Assembly (NCBI RefSeq): GCF_001424835.1
Contig: NZ_LMCQ01000022.1
Location: 172,604-236,603, forward strand
Length of the DNA: 64,000 bases
Source of the DNA: Variovorax sp. Root318D1
GTDB taxonomy: Bacteria; Pseudomonadota; Gammaproteobacteria; Burkholderiales; Burkholderiaceae_C
Direction: 5' to 3'
The translations under genes and the position numbers were made by a program. Positions within the stretch are counted from its first letter, which is position 1, and each line of letters starts with the position of its first letter. Below are positions 7,678 to 16,208 of the stretch, in pieces. The notes under the pieces were generated by a model. The model did not search any database and was not told the origin of the DNA. It saw nothing but the letters and a program-made list of their open reading frames with translations.

Positions 7678-8637
7678 ATGGCGAAATCTCCAACGCACCA
7701 CATCCCGTGGGGCGCCCTGGGGCCGTGGCTGGCTTTGCTTGGCGCGTGCATCTTCTTTGCGACGCAGTCCGACCGCTTCCTGACGGGCGGCAACCTCTCG
7801 CTGATCATGCAGCAGGTGATGGTGGTTGGCGTCATCGCCATCGGCCAGACGCTGATCATTCTCACGGCGGGCATCGACCTGTCGTGCGGGATGGTGATGG
7901 CGCTGGGCAGCATCATCATGACCAAGTTCGCCACCGAGCTCGGGCTGCCGGTACCGGTGGCCATTTTGTGCGGCATCGGTGTGACGACGCTGTTCGGCCT
8001 GCTCAACGGTTTGCTGGTCACGCGCATCAAGCTGCCGCCGTTCATCGTGACGCTGGGCACGCTGAACATCGCGTTCGCGATCACGCAGCTGTATTCGTCC
8101 TCGCAGACCATCACCGACCTGCCCGCCGGCCTCACGGGGCTGGGCACCACCTTCTCCATCGGCAGCGCCGAAGTGACCTGGGGCGCGGTGCTGATGCTGG
8201 TGCTCTATCTGCTCGCCTGGTTCGTGCTGCGCGAGACGGCCGCGGGCCGGCATATCTACGCCGTGGGCAACAACGCCGAGGCCACGCGCCTGGTCGGCAT
8301 TCCCACCCAGCGCGTGCTTCTGGGCGCGTATGTGGCCGCGGGCGTGCTCTACGGCATTGCCTCGCTGCTGTCAGTGGCGCGCACCGGCGTGGGCGATCCG
8401 AACGCGGGGCAGACCGAGAACCTCGATGCCATCACGGCCGTGGTGCTTGGCGGCACCAGTCTGTTCGGCGGACGTGGCGTGGTGCTGGGTTCGCTCATCG
8501 GCGTGCTGATCGTCGGCGTGTTCCGCAACGGGCTCACGCTGATGGGCGTGTCGTCGATCTATCAAGTTTTGGTGACGGGCGTGCTGGTGATTCTTGCTGT
8601 GGCGGCCGATCAACTCTCGCGTCGGGGAGCCCGCTGA
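7678..8637 (+). CDS. frcC: Sugar ABC transporter permease (FrcC/RbsC family)
   Basis: A 319-residue inner-membrane permease with about ten hydrophobic segments. The RbsC-type signature runs from GQTLIILTAGIDLSCG through the helical core to LGGTSLFGGRGVVLGSLIG. I chose ATG 7678, preceded by GGAG at good spacing, over the in-frame ATG at 7639 that overlaps the binding-protein gene. The stop overlaps the ATPase start (ATGA at 8637), so the two are translationally coupled. It forms the channel of the importer. Confidence 0.88.
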   Translation: MAKSPTHHIPWGALGPWLALLGACIFFATQSDRFLTGGNLSLIMQQVMVVGVIAIGQTLIILTAGIDLSCGMVMALGSIIMTKFATELGLPVPVAILCGIGVTTLFGLLNGLLVTRIKLPPFIVTLGTLNIAFAITQLYSSSQTITDLPAGLTGLGTTFSIGSAEVTWGAVLMLVLYLLAWFVLRETAAGRHIYAVGNNAEATRLVGIPTQRVLLGAYVAAGVLYGIASLLSVARTGVGDPNAGQTENLDAITAVVLGGTSLFGGRGVVLGSLIGVLIVGVFRNGLTLMGVSSIYQVLVTGVLVILAVAADQLSRRGAR

Positions 8638-9434
8638 TGAACACCGTGGCAAATCCGAAAATCATCATGCAGGCCAAGGGCCTGGTGAAGCGCTATGGCC
8701 ACGTCACGGCGCTAGACGGGGTCGACTTCGAACTGCGCGAAGGAGAAATCCTCGCGGTGATCGGCGACAACGGCGCGGGCAAGTCGTCGCTCATCAAGGC
8801 GCTGTCGGGCGCGGTCGTGCCCGACGAGGGCGAGATCCTGCTCGACGGGGCACCCGTGCACTTTCGCAATCCACTCGACGCGCGCCGCGCCGGCATCGAG
8901 ACGGTTTATCAAGACCTGGCCGTGGCGCCGGCCATGACCATCTACGAGAACCTCTTTCTCGGCCGCGAGCTGCGCCGCCCGGGCTTCATGGGCAACGTGC
9001 TGCGCATGCTCGACAAGAAGAAGATGCTGCAGGAGAGCAGCGCGCGCATGGCGGACTTGAAGGTCGGCATCCAGTCGATGACGCAGGCGGTGGAAACGCT
9101 CTCCGGCGGCCAGCGCCAGTGCGTGGCCGTGGCGCGCAGCGCGGCCTTCGCGCGGCACGTTGTCATCATGGACGAGCCGACCGCCGCACTCGGCGTGAAG
9201 GAAGGCAACATGGTGCTCGAGCTGATCCGCCGCGTGCGCGATCGTGGCCTGCCGGTGGTGCTCATCAGCCACAACATGCCGCATGTGTTCGAGGTGGCCG
9301 ACCGCATTCACGTGGCGCGGCTCGGCAAGCGCGCGGCCGTGCTCAACCCGAAGAAGATCAGCATGAGCGACACGGTGGCCGTGATGACCGGCGCCATGAC
9401 TGCCGACAAGCTGCCCGCGGAGGCCCATGCCTGA
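8637..9434 (+). CDS. frcA: Sugar ABC transporter ATP-binding protein (FrcA-like)
   Basis: A 265-residue single-domain ATPase. It has Walker A GDNGAGKSS (about residue 43), the Q-loop in VYQDLAV, the signature LSGGQRQ, Walker B VVIMDEPTAAL, and the switch His in LISHNM. A single ABC domain of about 260 residues, rather than the duplicated 500-residue RbsA type, is characteristic of the fructose FrcA group. It overlaps the permease by one base plus the shared ATGA, and its 3' end overlaps the regulator by eight bases. It powers import from the cytosolic face. Confidence 0.88.
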   Translation: MNTVANPKIIMQAKGLVKRYGHVTALDGVDFELREGEILAVIGDNGAGKSSLIKALSGAVVPDEGEILLDGAPVHFRNPLDARRAGIETVYQDLAVAPAMTIYENLFLGRELRRPGFMGNVLRMLDKKKMLQESSARMADLKVGIQSMTQAVETLSGGQRQCVAVARSAAFARHVVIMDEPTAALGVKEGNMVLELIRRVRDRGLPVVLISHNMPHVFEVADRIHVARLGKRAAVLNPKKISMSDTVAVMTGAMTADKLPAEAHA

Positions 9435-10653
9435 TGCAGAAGCTGTTGCTGCGCGCCCACCCGACCTGTTGCGCCCGCGCGGCTCCAACCAGGTTGGCAT
9501 GCGCCAGTTCAACGAACGCGTGGTGCTGCAGGCCCTGCGCGTTCACACCAGCCTGCCCAAGGCCGAGCTCGCGCGGCTCACCGGGCTGAGCGCGCAGACC
9601 ATCGGGCTCATCACCGCGCGGCTGGAGGAAGACCAGCTCATCGTGAAGCAGGGCCGCGTGCGCGGCCGCATCGGGCAGCCTTCGGTACCGCTGGCGCTCA
9701 ACCCCGACGGGGCCTTTGCCATCGGCATCAAGGTCGGGCGTCGGGGTGCCGAATGGCTGCTCATCGACTTTGCCGCACGCGTACGCGAGCGCCATGCCAT
9801 CAGCTACGAGTTTCCTGATGCGGAGCAGCTGCTGCCGGCCATTGCACAGCACATCCACCGGCTGCGCGACGGGCTGGGTCCGCTCGCGGTGCGCACCGTG
9901 GGCGCGGGGTTGGCAGCGCCGTTCCAGCTGGGCGGTTGGCACCGCACGCTGGGGCTGTCGAAGGCGCAGTCCGACGTGTGGAACCAGATGGATCTGCCTG
10001 CCGAGGTGCGGGCGCGCACCGACGTGCCGGTGGGTTATGCGCGCGACACCGTGGCAGCCTGCGTGGCCGAACTGGTCACGGGCCGCGGCCACGATCTCAA
10101 GAGTTTTCTCTATGTGTTCGTCGACACCTTTGTGGGCGGCGGGCTCGTGATCGACTCGCACCTGCATACCGGCGCGCACGGCAACGCGGGCGCATTGGCC
10201 TCGCTGCCCATGCAGTCCGCAGCAGGAGTCGGAGCGCCAGCACAACAGCTGATTGCCGAAGCCTCGCTCTGGGAGCTGGAGCAGCGCCTGCGCAGCGAAG
10301 GCCTCGATGCGACCGCCGCCTACGACGACCGCGCGTTGCAGGCGCCTTATGCCGCCGCCACGCAGGCGTGGCTTGCATCGGCTTCGGTTGCGCTGGCCTA
10401 CGCCATTGCAAGCGGCACTGCGGTGCTCGACCTGGGCGACGTGGTGATGGACGGGTCCATGTCTCGTTCGCTGCTGGAGGCGCTGCTGGAGCAGACGCGC
10501 GCGGCTCTGGGCCGGTGCAACTGGGAAGGCATCTGGCAGCCGCGCCTGCATGGGGGAAGGGCAGGTGCGCAGGCCTGCGCGCTGGGCGGTGCGATGCTGC
10601 CGCTGCACGCCAACTTTGCGCCCGACCACGACGTGTTCCTGAAGGCGGCCTGA
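9427..10653 (+). CDS. ROK-family transcriptional regulator
   Basis: A 408-residue protein with an N-terminal winged helix-turn-helix (about residues 25-85; NERVVLQALR, then KAELARLTGLSAQTIGLITARL) followed by a ROK domain. The usual ROK zinc site (CxCGxxGCxE) is absent: where it should follow the GAHGNAGALASLPM stretch there are no cysteines. The sugar-kinase phosphate loop (DxGGT-like) is also degenerate (IGIKVGRRGAEW). It is therefore a sensor rather than a kinase and binds DNA through its N-terminus. It overlaps frcA by eight bases, so it is co-expressed with the importer it most likely controls through the inverted repeat at 6522-6542. Confidence 0.85.
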   Translation: MPDAEAVAARPPDLLRPRGSNQVGMRQFNERVVLQALRVHTSLPKAELARLTGLSAQTIGLITARLEEDQLIVKQGRVRGRIGQPSVPLALNPDGAFAIGIKVGRRGAEWLLIDFAARVRERHAISYEFPDAEQLLPAIAQHIHRLRDGLGPLAVRTVGAGLAAPFQLGGWHRTLGLSKAQSDVWNQMDLPAEVRARTDVPVGYARDTVAACVAELVTGRGHDLKSFLYVFVDTFVGGGLVIDSHLHTGAHGNAGALASLPMQSAAGVGAPAQQLIAEASLWELEQRLRSEGLDATAAYDDRALQAPYAAATQAWLASASVALAYAIASGTAVLDLGDVVMDGSMSRSLLEALLEQTRAALGRCNWEGIWQPRLHGGRAGAQACALGGAMLPLHANFAPDHDVFLKAA

Positions 10654-10658
10654 GTCGC

Positions 10659-11132
10659 TTACGGCGTCGCCGCTGCGTGCAGGGTGCGCGGGAATCGCAG
10701 CGTGCTCGCGTGGGTGCCCTCGGGGCATGGCCGATCGGTGTAGCCGGCATCGCCCTCTGGCATCACGCACTTGTGTACCTCGACGAAGGCGGGCGTGGCC
10801 TTGGCGGTCGGCTCCACGGCGGCAACCGCGGGGGCGATCACCGGGGCGATTACCGGGGCTTCGGGCGTCGCGTTCGCCAGCGGCGCGCGATGGGGTGGGG
10901 GCGAGGGCGGTTCCTCGGACGAGCGCGTCGCAGTGACCGGCACGGGGGGCTCGACGTTGGCTGGCATGACCGCGGGGGGCAAGGTTGGCGCGCGCGCCGC
11001 GCTCTCGTTCACCAGGCCTTTCAATGCCACATAGAAGAGAAACACCGCGAGCAGTGCGATGGCCAAACAGGGGGCCCAGTACCTGCCGCTCGCGGCGTCC
11101 GCTTGCTTGAGCTTGTTGGCTTCCGGGCGCAT
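10659..11132 (-). CDS. Membrane-anchored DUF4124-like protein
   Basis: A 157-residue protein. I chose ATG 11132 because AAGGAG precedes it at ideal distance; in-frame starts at 11162 and 11204 would add 10 or 24 residues. It has one transmembrane helix (about residues 18-37, WAPCLAIALLAVFLFYVAL), a long Pro/Ala-rich linker, and a C-terminal VHKCVMPEGDAGYTDRPCPEG block. That block resembles the DUF4124 motif (Y-K-C...G...Y-T-D-x-P-C), whose two cysteines probably form a disulfide in the periplasm. It converges on the ROK gene with five bases between them. Function unknown. Confidence 0.7.
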   Translation of the reverse strand: MRPEANKLKQADAASGRYWAPCLAIALLAVFLFYVALKGLVNESAARAPTLPPAVMPANVEPPVPVTATRSSEEPPSPPPHRAPLANATPEAPVIAPVIAPAVAAVEPTAKATPAFVEVHKCVMPEGDAGYTDRPCPEGTHASTLRFPRTLHAAATP

Positions 11133-11310
11133 GGCTGATGCTCCTTGTTCGTGTTCGGCCATTCTTGATGGCTGGCAATGAACACAGCTGTAGGCCTGCA
11201 CCATGCGCTCCTACGGAAATCGGCTCGAAAGCGCCGCGGATAAAACGACATCGGCAGGCGCAGACCCCGGTCTCTCGATAATGCGATCCACTTGTCGAGA
11301 ACCGGAAACA

Positions 11311-11967
11311 ATGAGCTCTGCAGATTTTCTTTTCGCACCTGAGGTACAAAAACTCCTGATGGTCGCCTACGCGGCGCCGGACCAACAGTTTTCTTGCAGC
11401 GAGCTGGCCCGGCGTTCGAAGCTGGACCCCGCCGATGCCGCGCGCACCCTGGAGCACCTTGTCAGCAGCGGCATCCTGAAGAAGCAAAAGCCGAAGGCAG
11501 ACCAAGCCGATGCCGATACCGTCTCGATCGATCGCTCGTTCCTCTTCCATGACGAGCTGCGCAACATCGCGCTGAAGTCCTTCGCCGCCGCCGAGCCGGT
11601 TCGCTCGATGCTTCGCACCAAGTTCAAGGATTCGGTCTTGCGCGCCTTCGTTCTGGGAGAGGACAAGGAGGGCACCGTGGAACTCCTCGTCGTGCACGGG
11701 CAGCTCACGCCCGATGAAGCTGCCATGACGGCCGCTTGCCAGAAGCTGTCGAAGAACATCCACCGTCATCTGAAGATGCACGTCATCTCGCACGCCAGGT
11801 TCAACAGCTTGACGCCGCGCGACCCACTCGCGTCGAAGCTGGCGGCGACCTGTGCGCTCGAGATCATTGCGCTCGGGGATACGAAGGCCCAACCTCCCAT
11901 TGAGAAGGTCAGCCTCTTGCAAAGCGCGAAGAAGAAATTGGCAACGCTGTCACGCCCATCGGCGTGA
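11311..11967 (+). CDS. Winged-helix protein with degenerate nucleotidyltransferase-like domain
   Basis: A 218-residue protein starting at ATG 11311 (MSSADFLFAPEVQKLL); the frame is open back to 11203 but that part looks non-coding. The N-terminal half is an ArsR/MarR-like winged helix (FSCSELARRSKLDPADAARTLEHLVSSGIL, about residues 28-57). The second half aligns by eye with the minimal nucleotidyltransferase domain seen in two-domain regulators: a helix leading into LRAFVLGEDKEGTVELLVVHG. The catalytic GS-x-DxD residues are missing, so enzymatic activity is unlikely. It is probably a stand-alone DNA-binding regulator of unknown target. Confidence 0.65.
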   Translation: MSSADFLFAPEVQKLLMVAYAAPDQQFSCSELARRSKLDPADAARTLEHLVSSGILKKQKPKADQADADTVSIDRSFLFHDELRNIALKSFAAAEPVRSMLRTKFKDSVLRAFVLGEDKEGTVELLVVHGQLTPDEAAMTAACQKLSKNIHRHLKMHVISHARFNSLTPRDPLASKLAATCALEIIALGDTKAQPPIEKVSLLQSAKKKLATLSRPSA

Positions 11968-11973
11968 GCGCGG

Positions 11974-12993
11974 TCAGGGCTTCCAGCGGCGCAGGCCGAG
12001 CTCGTCCGCGAGTGCTTGGTAGGTCTTGATGCGGGCCTGCACGTAGGCGTCGAGGGCGGCGCCGGTGAGCGCGAAAGGATAAAGCCCGTGCCGTTCGCGC
12101 AGCGCGGCGTAGCCCGGTGTGGCAGTGGCCTCCGCGAACGCGGCGGTCCATGCGCGCACGGCAGCGTCGGGCACGTTCGCGCTGAGGTACAGGCCGCGCA
12201 CGGTCGGCCAGACGATGTCCACGCCTTGCTCGCGGGCGGTCGGCACGCCGGTGAGCGCACCGCCGAGCCGCGTCTCCGACAGCACGGCCAGCAGGCGCAC
12301 TGCCGCGCCGCCCGCGATGGCCTGCAGCGCCTCGGCCGCATCGCCCGGGAACACGTCGACGTGCTTGCCCTGCAGCGCGCCCAGCGCATCGCCGCCGCCT
12401 TCGAAGGAGACGAAGCGCATGGCCTTGTGGTCGCGGCCCGCGGCGCGCACCAGCAGCGCCGCCTTGACCCAGTCCTGGCTGCCGACCGTGCCGCCCGCGC
12501 CGAAGGCCATGCGCGAGGGGTCTTGCCGCAGAGCGGTGACCAGGTCTTCCAGGCGCTTGTAGGGTGAATCGCGGTGCACGGCGATCACGCCGTAGTCGGT
12601 GCCCAGCGTGGCGATCCAGCGCACGGCCGAAGGGGGATGCGGGCCGAAGCGGCCCTGTGCAAGGTTGAGCAGCGAGCCGCTGGAGAACGCGACCAGCGTG
12701 CCCGGCCCGCCGAGCTGGCCGGTGGCAATGCGGTCGAAGGCGACCGCTCCGATGCCGCCCGGCAGGTAGCGCTGGGCCAGTGGCGGATGCGAGGGGCGCA
12801 CCGCCTGCAGCGCATCGCGCGCGAGGGTGCAGGTAAGTTCGAAGCCGCCGCCGGCCTTGGCGGGGATCACGCAGTCGGCCGCGGCCAATGACGGATCGCC
12901 GGATTGCGCAGCGGCCCGACGGGCGATGCCGGGGATCAGCAGCGCGGACAACGCGCGCAGCGCATGGCGGCGGTTGGAGAAGGGCATCTGCAT
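11974..12993 (-). CDS. Bug/TctC-family tricarboxylate-type solute receptor, next to the sensor kinase
   Basis: A 339-residue periplasmic receptor with an Arg-rich signal (NRRHALRALSALLIPGIARRAAAQ, about residues 7-30). Family landmarks are VIPAKAGGGFELTCTLARDAL, FGAGGTVGSQDWVKA and FEGGGDALGALQGKHVDVFPGD. The start is ATG 12993, with a second in-frame ATG six bases on. It follows the kinase gene by 14 bases on the same strand, an order seen where such a receptor also serves as signal input for a TctE-type kinase. No TctA/TctB membrane subunits are nearby. The ligand is unknown; an organic acid is expected. Confidence 0.8.
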   Translation of the reverse strand: MQMPFSNRRHALRALSALLIPGIARRAAAQSGDPSLAAADCVIPAKAGGGFELTCTLARDALQAVRPSHPPLAQRYLPGGIGAVAFDRIATGQLGGPGTLVAFSSGSLLNLAQGRFGPHPPSAVRWIATLGTDYGVIAVHRDSPYKRLEDLVTALRQDPSRMAFGAGGTVGSQDWVKAALLVRAAGRDHKAMRFVSFEGGGDALGALQGKHVDVFPGDAAEALQAIAGGAAVRLLAVLSETRLGGALTGVPTAREQGVDIVWPTVRGLYLSANVPDAAVRAWTAAFAEATATPGYAALRERHGLYPFALTGAALDAYVQARIKTYQALADELGLRRWKP

Positions 12994-13007
12994 GGGAGTG
13001 TGGGCCG

Positions 13008-14426
13008 CTAGCTGGCCGCCGGCCGCGGCCACCAGATGATCGCATGCAGCCCCGTGCCGGCCTCGCGTGCCTCGAGCCGCAGCTCGCCGCGGTGGCGCTG
13101 CGCGATCGAACGTGCAATGGCCAGCCCGAGGCCGAAGCCGCCCTTGCCCGCACGCGCGCCGCGGCGAAAGCGCTGGCCCAGCGCGGCACGCTCCTCGTCG
13201 CCCAGGCCGGGGCCGTCGTCTTCGACGTTGAGACTCCAGCCTGCGGCATCGCCCGCTGCGAAGAGGGTGATGGTTCCTTCGGTTGGCGTGTAGGTGATGG
13301 CGTTCGCCACGAGGTTGCTCAAGGCCTCGCGCAACAGGCCCCGGTCCGCGACCGCAAAGAACTCCGGCGACGGCGCATGAATGCCCAGGTCGATGCGCTT
13401 GGCGCGTGCCAGTGGCAGCAGGTCGACGGCCACTTCGCGCAACAGCGCCGCAAGGTCGAACTCGGCGGGTTCCACCGCCACTGTGTCGCTGCGGCCGAGC
13501 GCAAGCAGTTGCTGCGCACTGCGCGTCGCGCGGCCGATCTCGGTGCCGAGCGCATCGAGCGCGGCCCGCACCTGCGCCGGGTCTTCTTCGCGCCTGGCGT
13601 AGTCGGCTTGCATCTGCAGCGTGGTCAGGTGCGTGCGCAACTGGTGCGAGGCATCGTCGAGAAACTGGCGCTGCTGCGTCACGAGCTCCTGCGTGCGCGA
13701 CATCTGCTGGTTGACCGCCTGCACCAGCGGGCGCACTTCGGCGGGCAGGTCGGTTTCGGCGATGCGCGTCAGGTCGTCGGGCGTGCGGGCCTGCACCTCG
13801 CGCGCGAGCCGCGAGAGCGGCCGCAGTGCCGCCGCGAGTGCAAGGGCGGTGCCGCACAGCAGCATTACCAGCACCAGCCCATCGCGCAACGCGGCGCTGC
13901 GCACGAAGCGCGTGCTGAACTCCTGCCGCGAACGCGTGCTCTCGCCCACCTGGATCAGCACGCTGCGGCCGGTGCTGCCGGCGGGCGCGCGGTCGAGGTT
14001 GCGCCGGTAGGCGGCGAGCCGCACGGCCTCGCCGAAGTAGGTCGCGTCGTAGAAGGCCGGCACGCCCATCGTCAGTTCGGTGGGCGGCGCGGGCAGGTCG
14101 GCGCTGCCGAGCTCGACCAGCCCGTCGGAAGTCGCCACGCGAAAGAACACCTGGCCGCTGGCCGTCAGCTCGAAGAACTCGAACATCGTGTAGGGCAGTT
14201 CGACCGAGAGGCCGCCCGAAGCGGTGGAGATATTGGCGTCGATGGACTTCAAGGCGCCCAGCAGCGAGCGGTCGTAGGCCGCGTTGGCGGCGGCGAGCGC
14301 GTCGTGCCGCGTCATCCACAACTCAAGGCCCGTGACCACCAGCAGGGCAGGGAACAGCAGCAGCGCAAGCCGCTGCCACAGGCTCGCGCGCCGCAAGCGG
14401 TTGGCGATGCCCAGCGTCATGCGCAT
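13008..14426 (-). CDS. tctE: TctE-like sensor histidine kinase
   Basis: A 472-residue kinase. It has a first transmembrane helix at about residues 16-36 (LWQRLALLLFPALLVVTGLE), a periplasmic sensor of the two-component-sensor N-terminal type, a second helix near 185-205, HAMP, HisKA and an HATPase domain with N-box NLVANAITY and GFGLGLAIA. The H-box reads DDASHQLRTHLTTL: the phosphorylatable His is present but the usual Pro after RT is His. It is encoded 11 bases after its response regulator. By family it senses tri- or dicarboxylates, possibly through a periplasmic receptor. Confidence 0.88.
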   Translation of the reverse strand: MRMTLGIANRLRRASLWQRLALLLFPALLVVTGLELWMTRHDALAAANAAYDRSLLGALKSIDANISTASGGLSVELPYTMFEFFELTASGQVFFRVATSDGLVELGSADLPAPPTELTMGVPAFYDATYFGEAVRLAAYRRNLDRAPAGSTGRSVLIQVGESTRSRQEFSTRFVRSAALRDGLVLVMLLCGTALALAAALRPLSRLAREVQARTPDDLTRIAETDLPAEVRPLVQAVNQQMSRTQELVTQQRQFLDDASHQLRTHLTTLQMQADYARREEDPAQVRAALDALGTEIGRATRSAQQLLALGRSDTVAVEPAEFDLAALLREVAVDLLPLARAKRIDLGIHAPSPEFFAVADRGLLREALSNLVANAITYTPTEGTITLFAAGDAAGWSLNVEDDGPGLGDEERAALGQRFRRGARAGKGGFGLGLAIARSIAQRHRGELRLEAREAGTGLHAIIWWPRPAAS

Positions 14427-14437
14427 GTCACGCGCAC

Positions 14438-15103
14438 TCAGTCCGCTTCCAGCACATAGCCGAGCCCGCGCAGCGTGACGATGCGAACGCCGGTGCCGTC
14501 GAGCCGTTTGCGCAGCCGGTAGACGAGCACCTCGACCGCCTCGGGGTGCACCTCTTCGTCGTCGGAAAACACCCGTTCGAGAATCTGCTGCTTGGACAAC
14601 GGTTCGCCGCTGCGCTGTACCAGCACGCGCAACACCGCATGCTCGCGTGGCGAGAGCGCCAGCGCTTCGCCGTTCAGCACGAACTGCCGGCGTGCGCCGT
14701 CGTACACCAGCGGGCCGCAGGCCAGGCGCGGATGCTCGACGCCGCGTGCGCGGCGTACCAGCGCATGCAAGCGCGCTTCGAGCTCGGCCAGCGCGAAGGG
14801 CTTGGCGAGGAAGTCGTCGGCGCCCTCATTGAGAGAGGCCACGCGCTCGCTCAGCGAATCGCGCGCCGTGAGGATCAGCGCTGGCAGCCGCTGGTCCCGT
14901 TCGCGCAGGCGCTGCAGCACAGTGTGGCCGTCCATGCCGGGCAGGCCCAGGTCGAGCACCAGCGCATCGTGGTCGCGCTGCTGCAGCGCGCGGTCGGCAA
15001 GCCGGCCGTCGTCCACCCATTCGACCTGGATGCCCGCATGTTCCAGCGCCTTGCAGAGCCAGGTGCCCAGGGTGTGTTCGTCTTCGGCCAGCAGGATGCG
15101 CAT
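14438..15103 (-). CDS. tctD: TctD-like OmpR-family response regulator
   Basis: A 221-residue regulator with a receiver domain (acidic pocket E7-D8, phosphoacceptor D51 in LVLDLGLPG, signalling Thr in LTARD, Lys in AKPF). A winged-helix output domain follows, ending VRIVTLRGLGYVLEAD. It is first in the tctD-tctE-receptor unit and sits 25 bases from the end of the upstream receptor gene. It should activate tricarboxylate-uptake genes when phosphorylated by the adjacent kinase. Targets cannot be located here because no tctAB genes lie in the window. Confidence 0.9.
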   Translation of the reverse strand: MRILLAEDEHTLGTWLCKALEHAGIQVEWVDDGRLADRALQQRDHDALVLDLGLPGMDGHTVLQRLRERDQRLPALILTARDSLSERVASLNEGADDFLAKPFALAELEARLHALVRRARGVEHPRLACGPLVYDGARRQFVLNGEALALSPREHAVLRVLVQRSGEPLSKQQILERVFSDDEEVHPEAVEVLVYRLRKRLDGTGVRIVTLRGLGYVLEAD

Positions 15104-15128
15104 GGCGCGATGCTAGGGCCTGCGAGGC

Positions 15129-16136
15129 TCAGTCCGGCTTGATGTTTGCCCTTGCGATCACCTTCTGCCAGCGTGTCTGCTCGGCCGCGATGAACTGCGC
15201 GAATTGCTCGGGCGTGCTGCCGATGGCCTCCGCCGCGTCGGCGGTCAGCCGCTGCATCGAGTCGGGCGACTTCACCGCCTTCATCGTTTCGGCCGAAAGC
15301 TTTGCCAGTTGCGCGGGCTCGATGTTGGCCGGCGCGAGCATGCCGTACCACTGCGTCATCTCGAAGCCGGGGAAGCCTTGCTCCGCGACGGTCGGCACGT
15401 CGGGCAACTGTGCGAGGCGTTTGGCCGAGCCGGTGGCAATGCAGCGCACCTTGCCGGTCTTGATGAAGGGAAGGATCGCCGCGGCGCCGATGGCCGAAGC
15501 ATCGAGCCGGCCCGAGAGCAGGTCGGTCACCATGGGGCCCGTGCCGCGGTAGGGCACGTGCAGCATGAAGACGTTGGCGGTCATCTTCAGGTATTCGAAG
15601 GCCAGGTGGCCCGCGCTGCCGTTGCCCGCGGAGCCATAGCTCAGCTGGCCCGGCTTGGATTTGGCGTAGGCAATGAACTCCTTCAGGTTCTTTGCCGGCA
15701 CGTCGGGGTGCACCACGTAAAGGCTCGGCACCTTGGCCAGCAGGCTCACGGGCTTGAAGTCCTTGTTGGCGTCGTAGGGCAGCTTGGCAAAGATGTACGG
15801 ATTGACCGCCAGCGTGCCGATGTGGCCCAGGATCAGCGTGTGCTGGTCGGTGCTGCGCGCCACTTCGCTCATGGCAATGTTGCCCGCTGCGCCCGGCTTG
15901 TTGTCGACGAAGACGCTCTGGCCCAGCGTGCGCGAGAGTTCGGCGGCCGTGGAGCGCGCCACGATTTCGGAACTGCCGCCCGGCGCGAAGGGCACGACGA
16001 AGCGCACCGATTTGCTGGGCCAGCCGGCCTGCGCCGAGGCCATCGATGGCAGCAGGCCACCCAGAGCCAGCGCGCTGCTGCCCTGCAGCCACTGGCGGCG
16101 CGTGGGCTGCGGGTCGTTCAGAAAGTTGTCGGACAT
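15129..16136 (-). CDS. Bug/TctC-family solute receptor
   Basis: A 335-residue receptor. I chose ATG 16136, which has GGAGA upstream, over the in-frame start at 16175. The signal contains a twin-arginine-like segment (TRRQWLQGSSALALGGLL) and ends near ASAQA. Bug-family features are clear: VRFVVPFAPGGSSEIVAR, VDNKPGAAGNIAMSEVARS, SYGSAGNGSAGHLAFEYLK, HVPYRGTGPM and DVPTVAEQGFPGFE. It binds an organic acid in the periplasm. It is tandem with tctD and may be transcribed with it, giving a locus with two receptors but no membrane permease. Confidence 0.88.
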   Translation of the reverse strand: MSDNFLNDPQPTRRQWLQGSSALALGGLLPSMASAQAGWPSKSVRFVVPFAPGGSSEIVARSTAAELSRTLGQSVFVDNKPGAAGNIAMSEVARSTDQHTLILGHIGTLAVNPYIFAKLPYDANKDFKPVSLLAKVPSLYVVHPDVPAKNLKEFIAYAKSKPGQLSYGSAGNGSAGHLAFEYLKMTANVFMLHVPYRGTGPMVTDLLSGRLDASAIGAAAILPFIKTGKVRCIATGSAKRLAQLPDVPTVAEQGFPGFEMTQWYGMLAPANIEPAQLAKLSAETMKAVKSPDSMQRLTADAAEAIGSTPEQFAQFIAAEQTRWQKVIARANIKPD

Positions 16137-16208
16137 GGTGCTTGTCTCCATCGCTTGTTTGAAAGAAAGCCGCATCCTGCCCGACGGAGGCTGTCGGAAA
16201 GCTGTCAG

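Noticed and set aside
9358-11922. An 854-codon minus-strand frame
   Set aside because: It runs antisense through the ROK regulator and across several genes on both strands; residues are shadow-like (Arg, His, Gln rich) and no domain is seen.
12994-14319. Upstream extension of the receptor gene that starts at 12993
   Set aside because: The frame is open through the kinase gene only by composition. The receptor's signal peptide begins at 12993, and the upstream part is the kinase in another frame.
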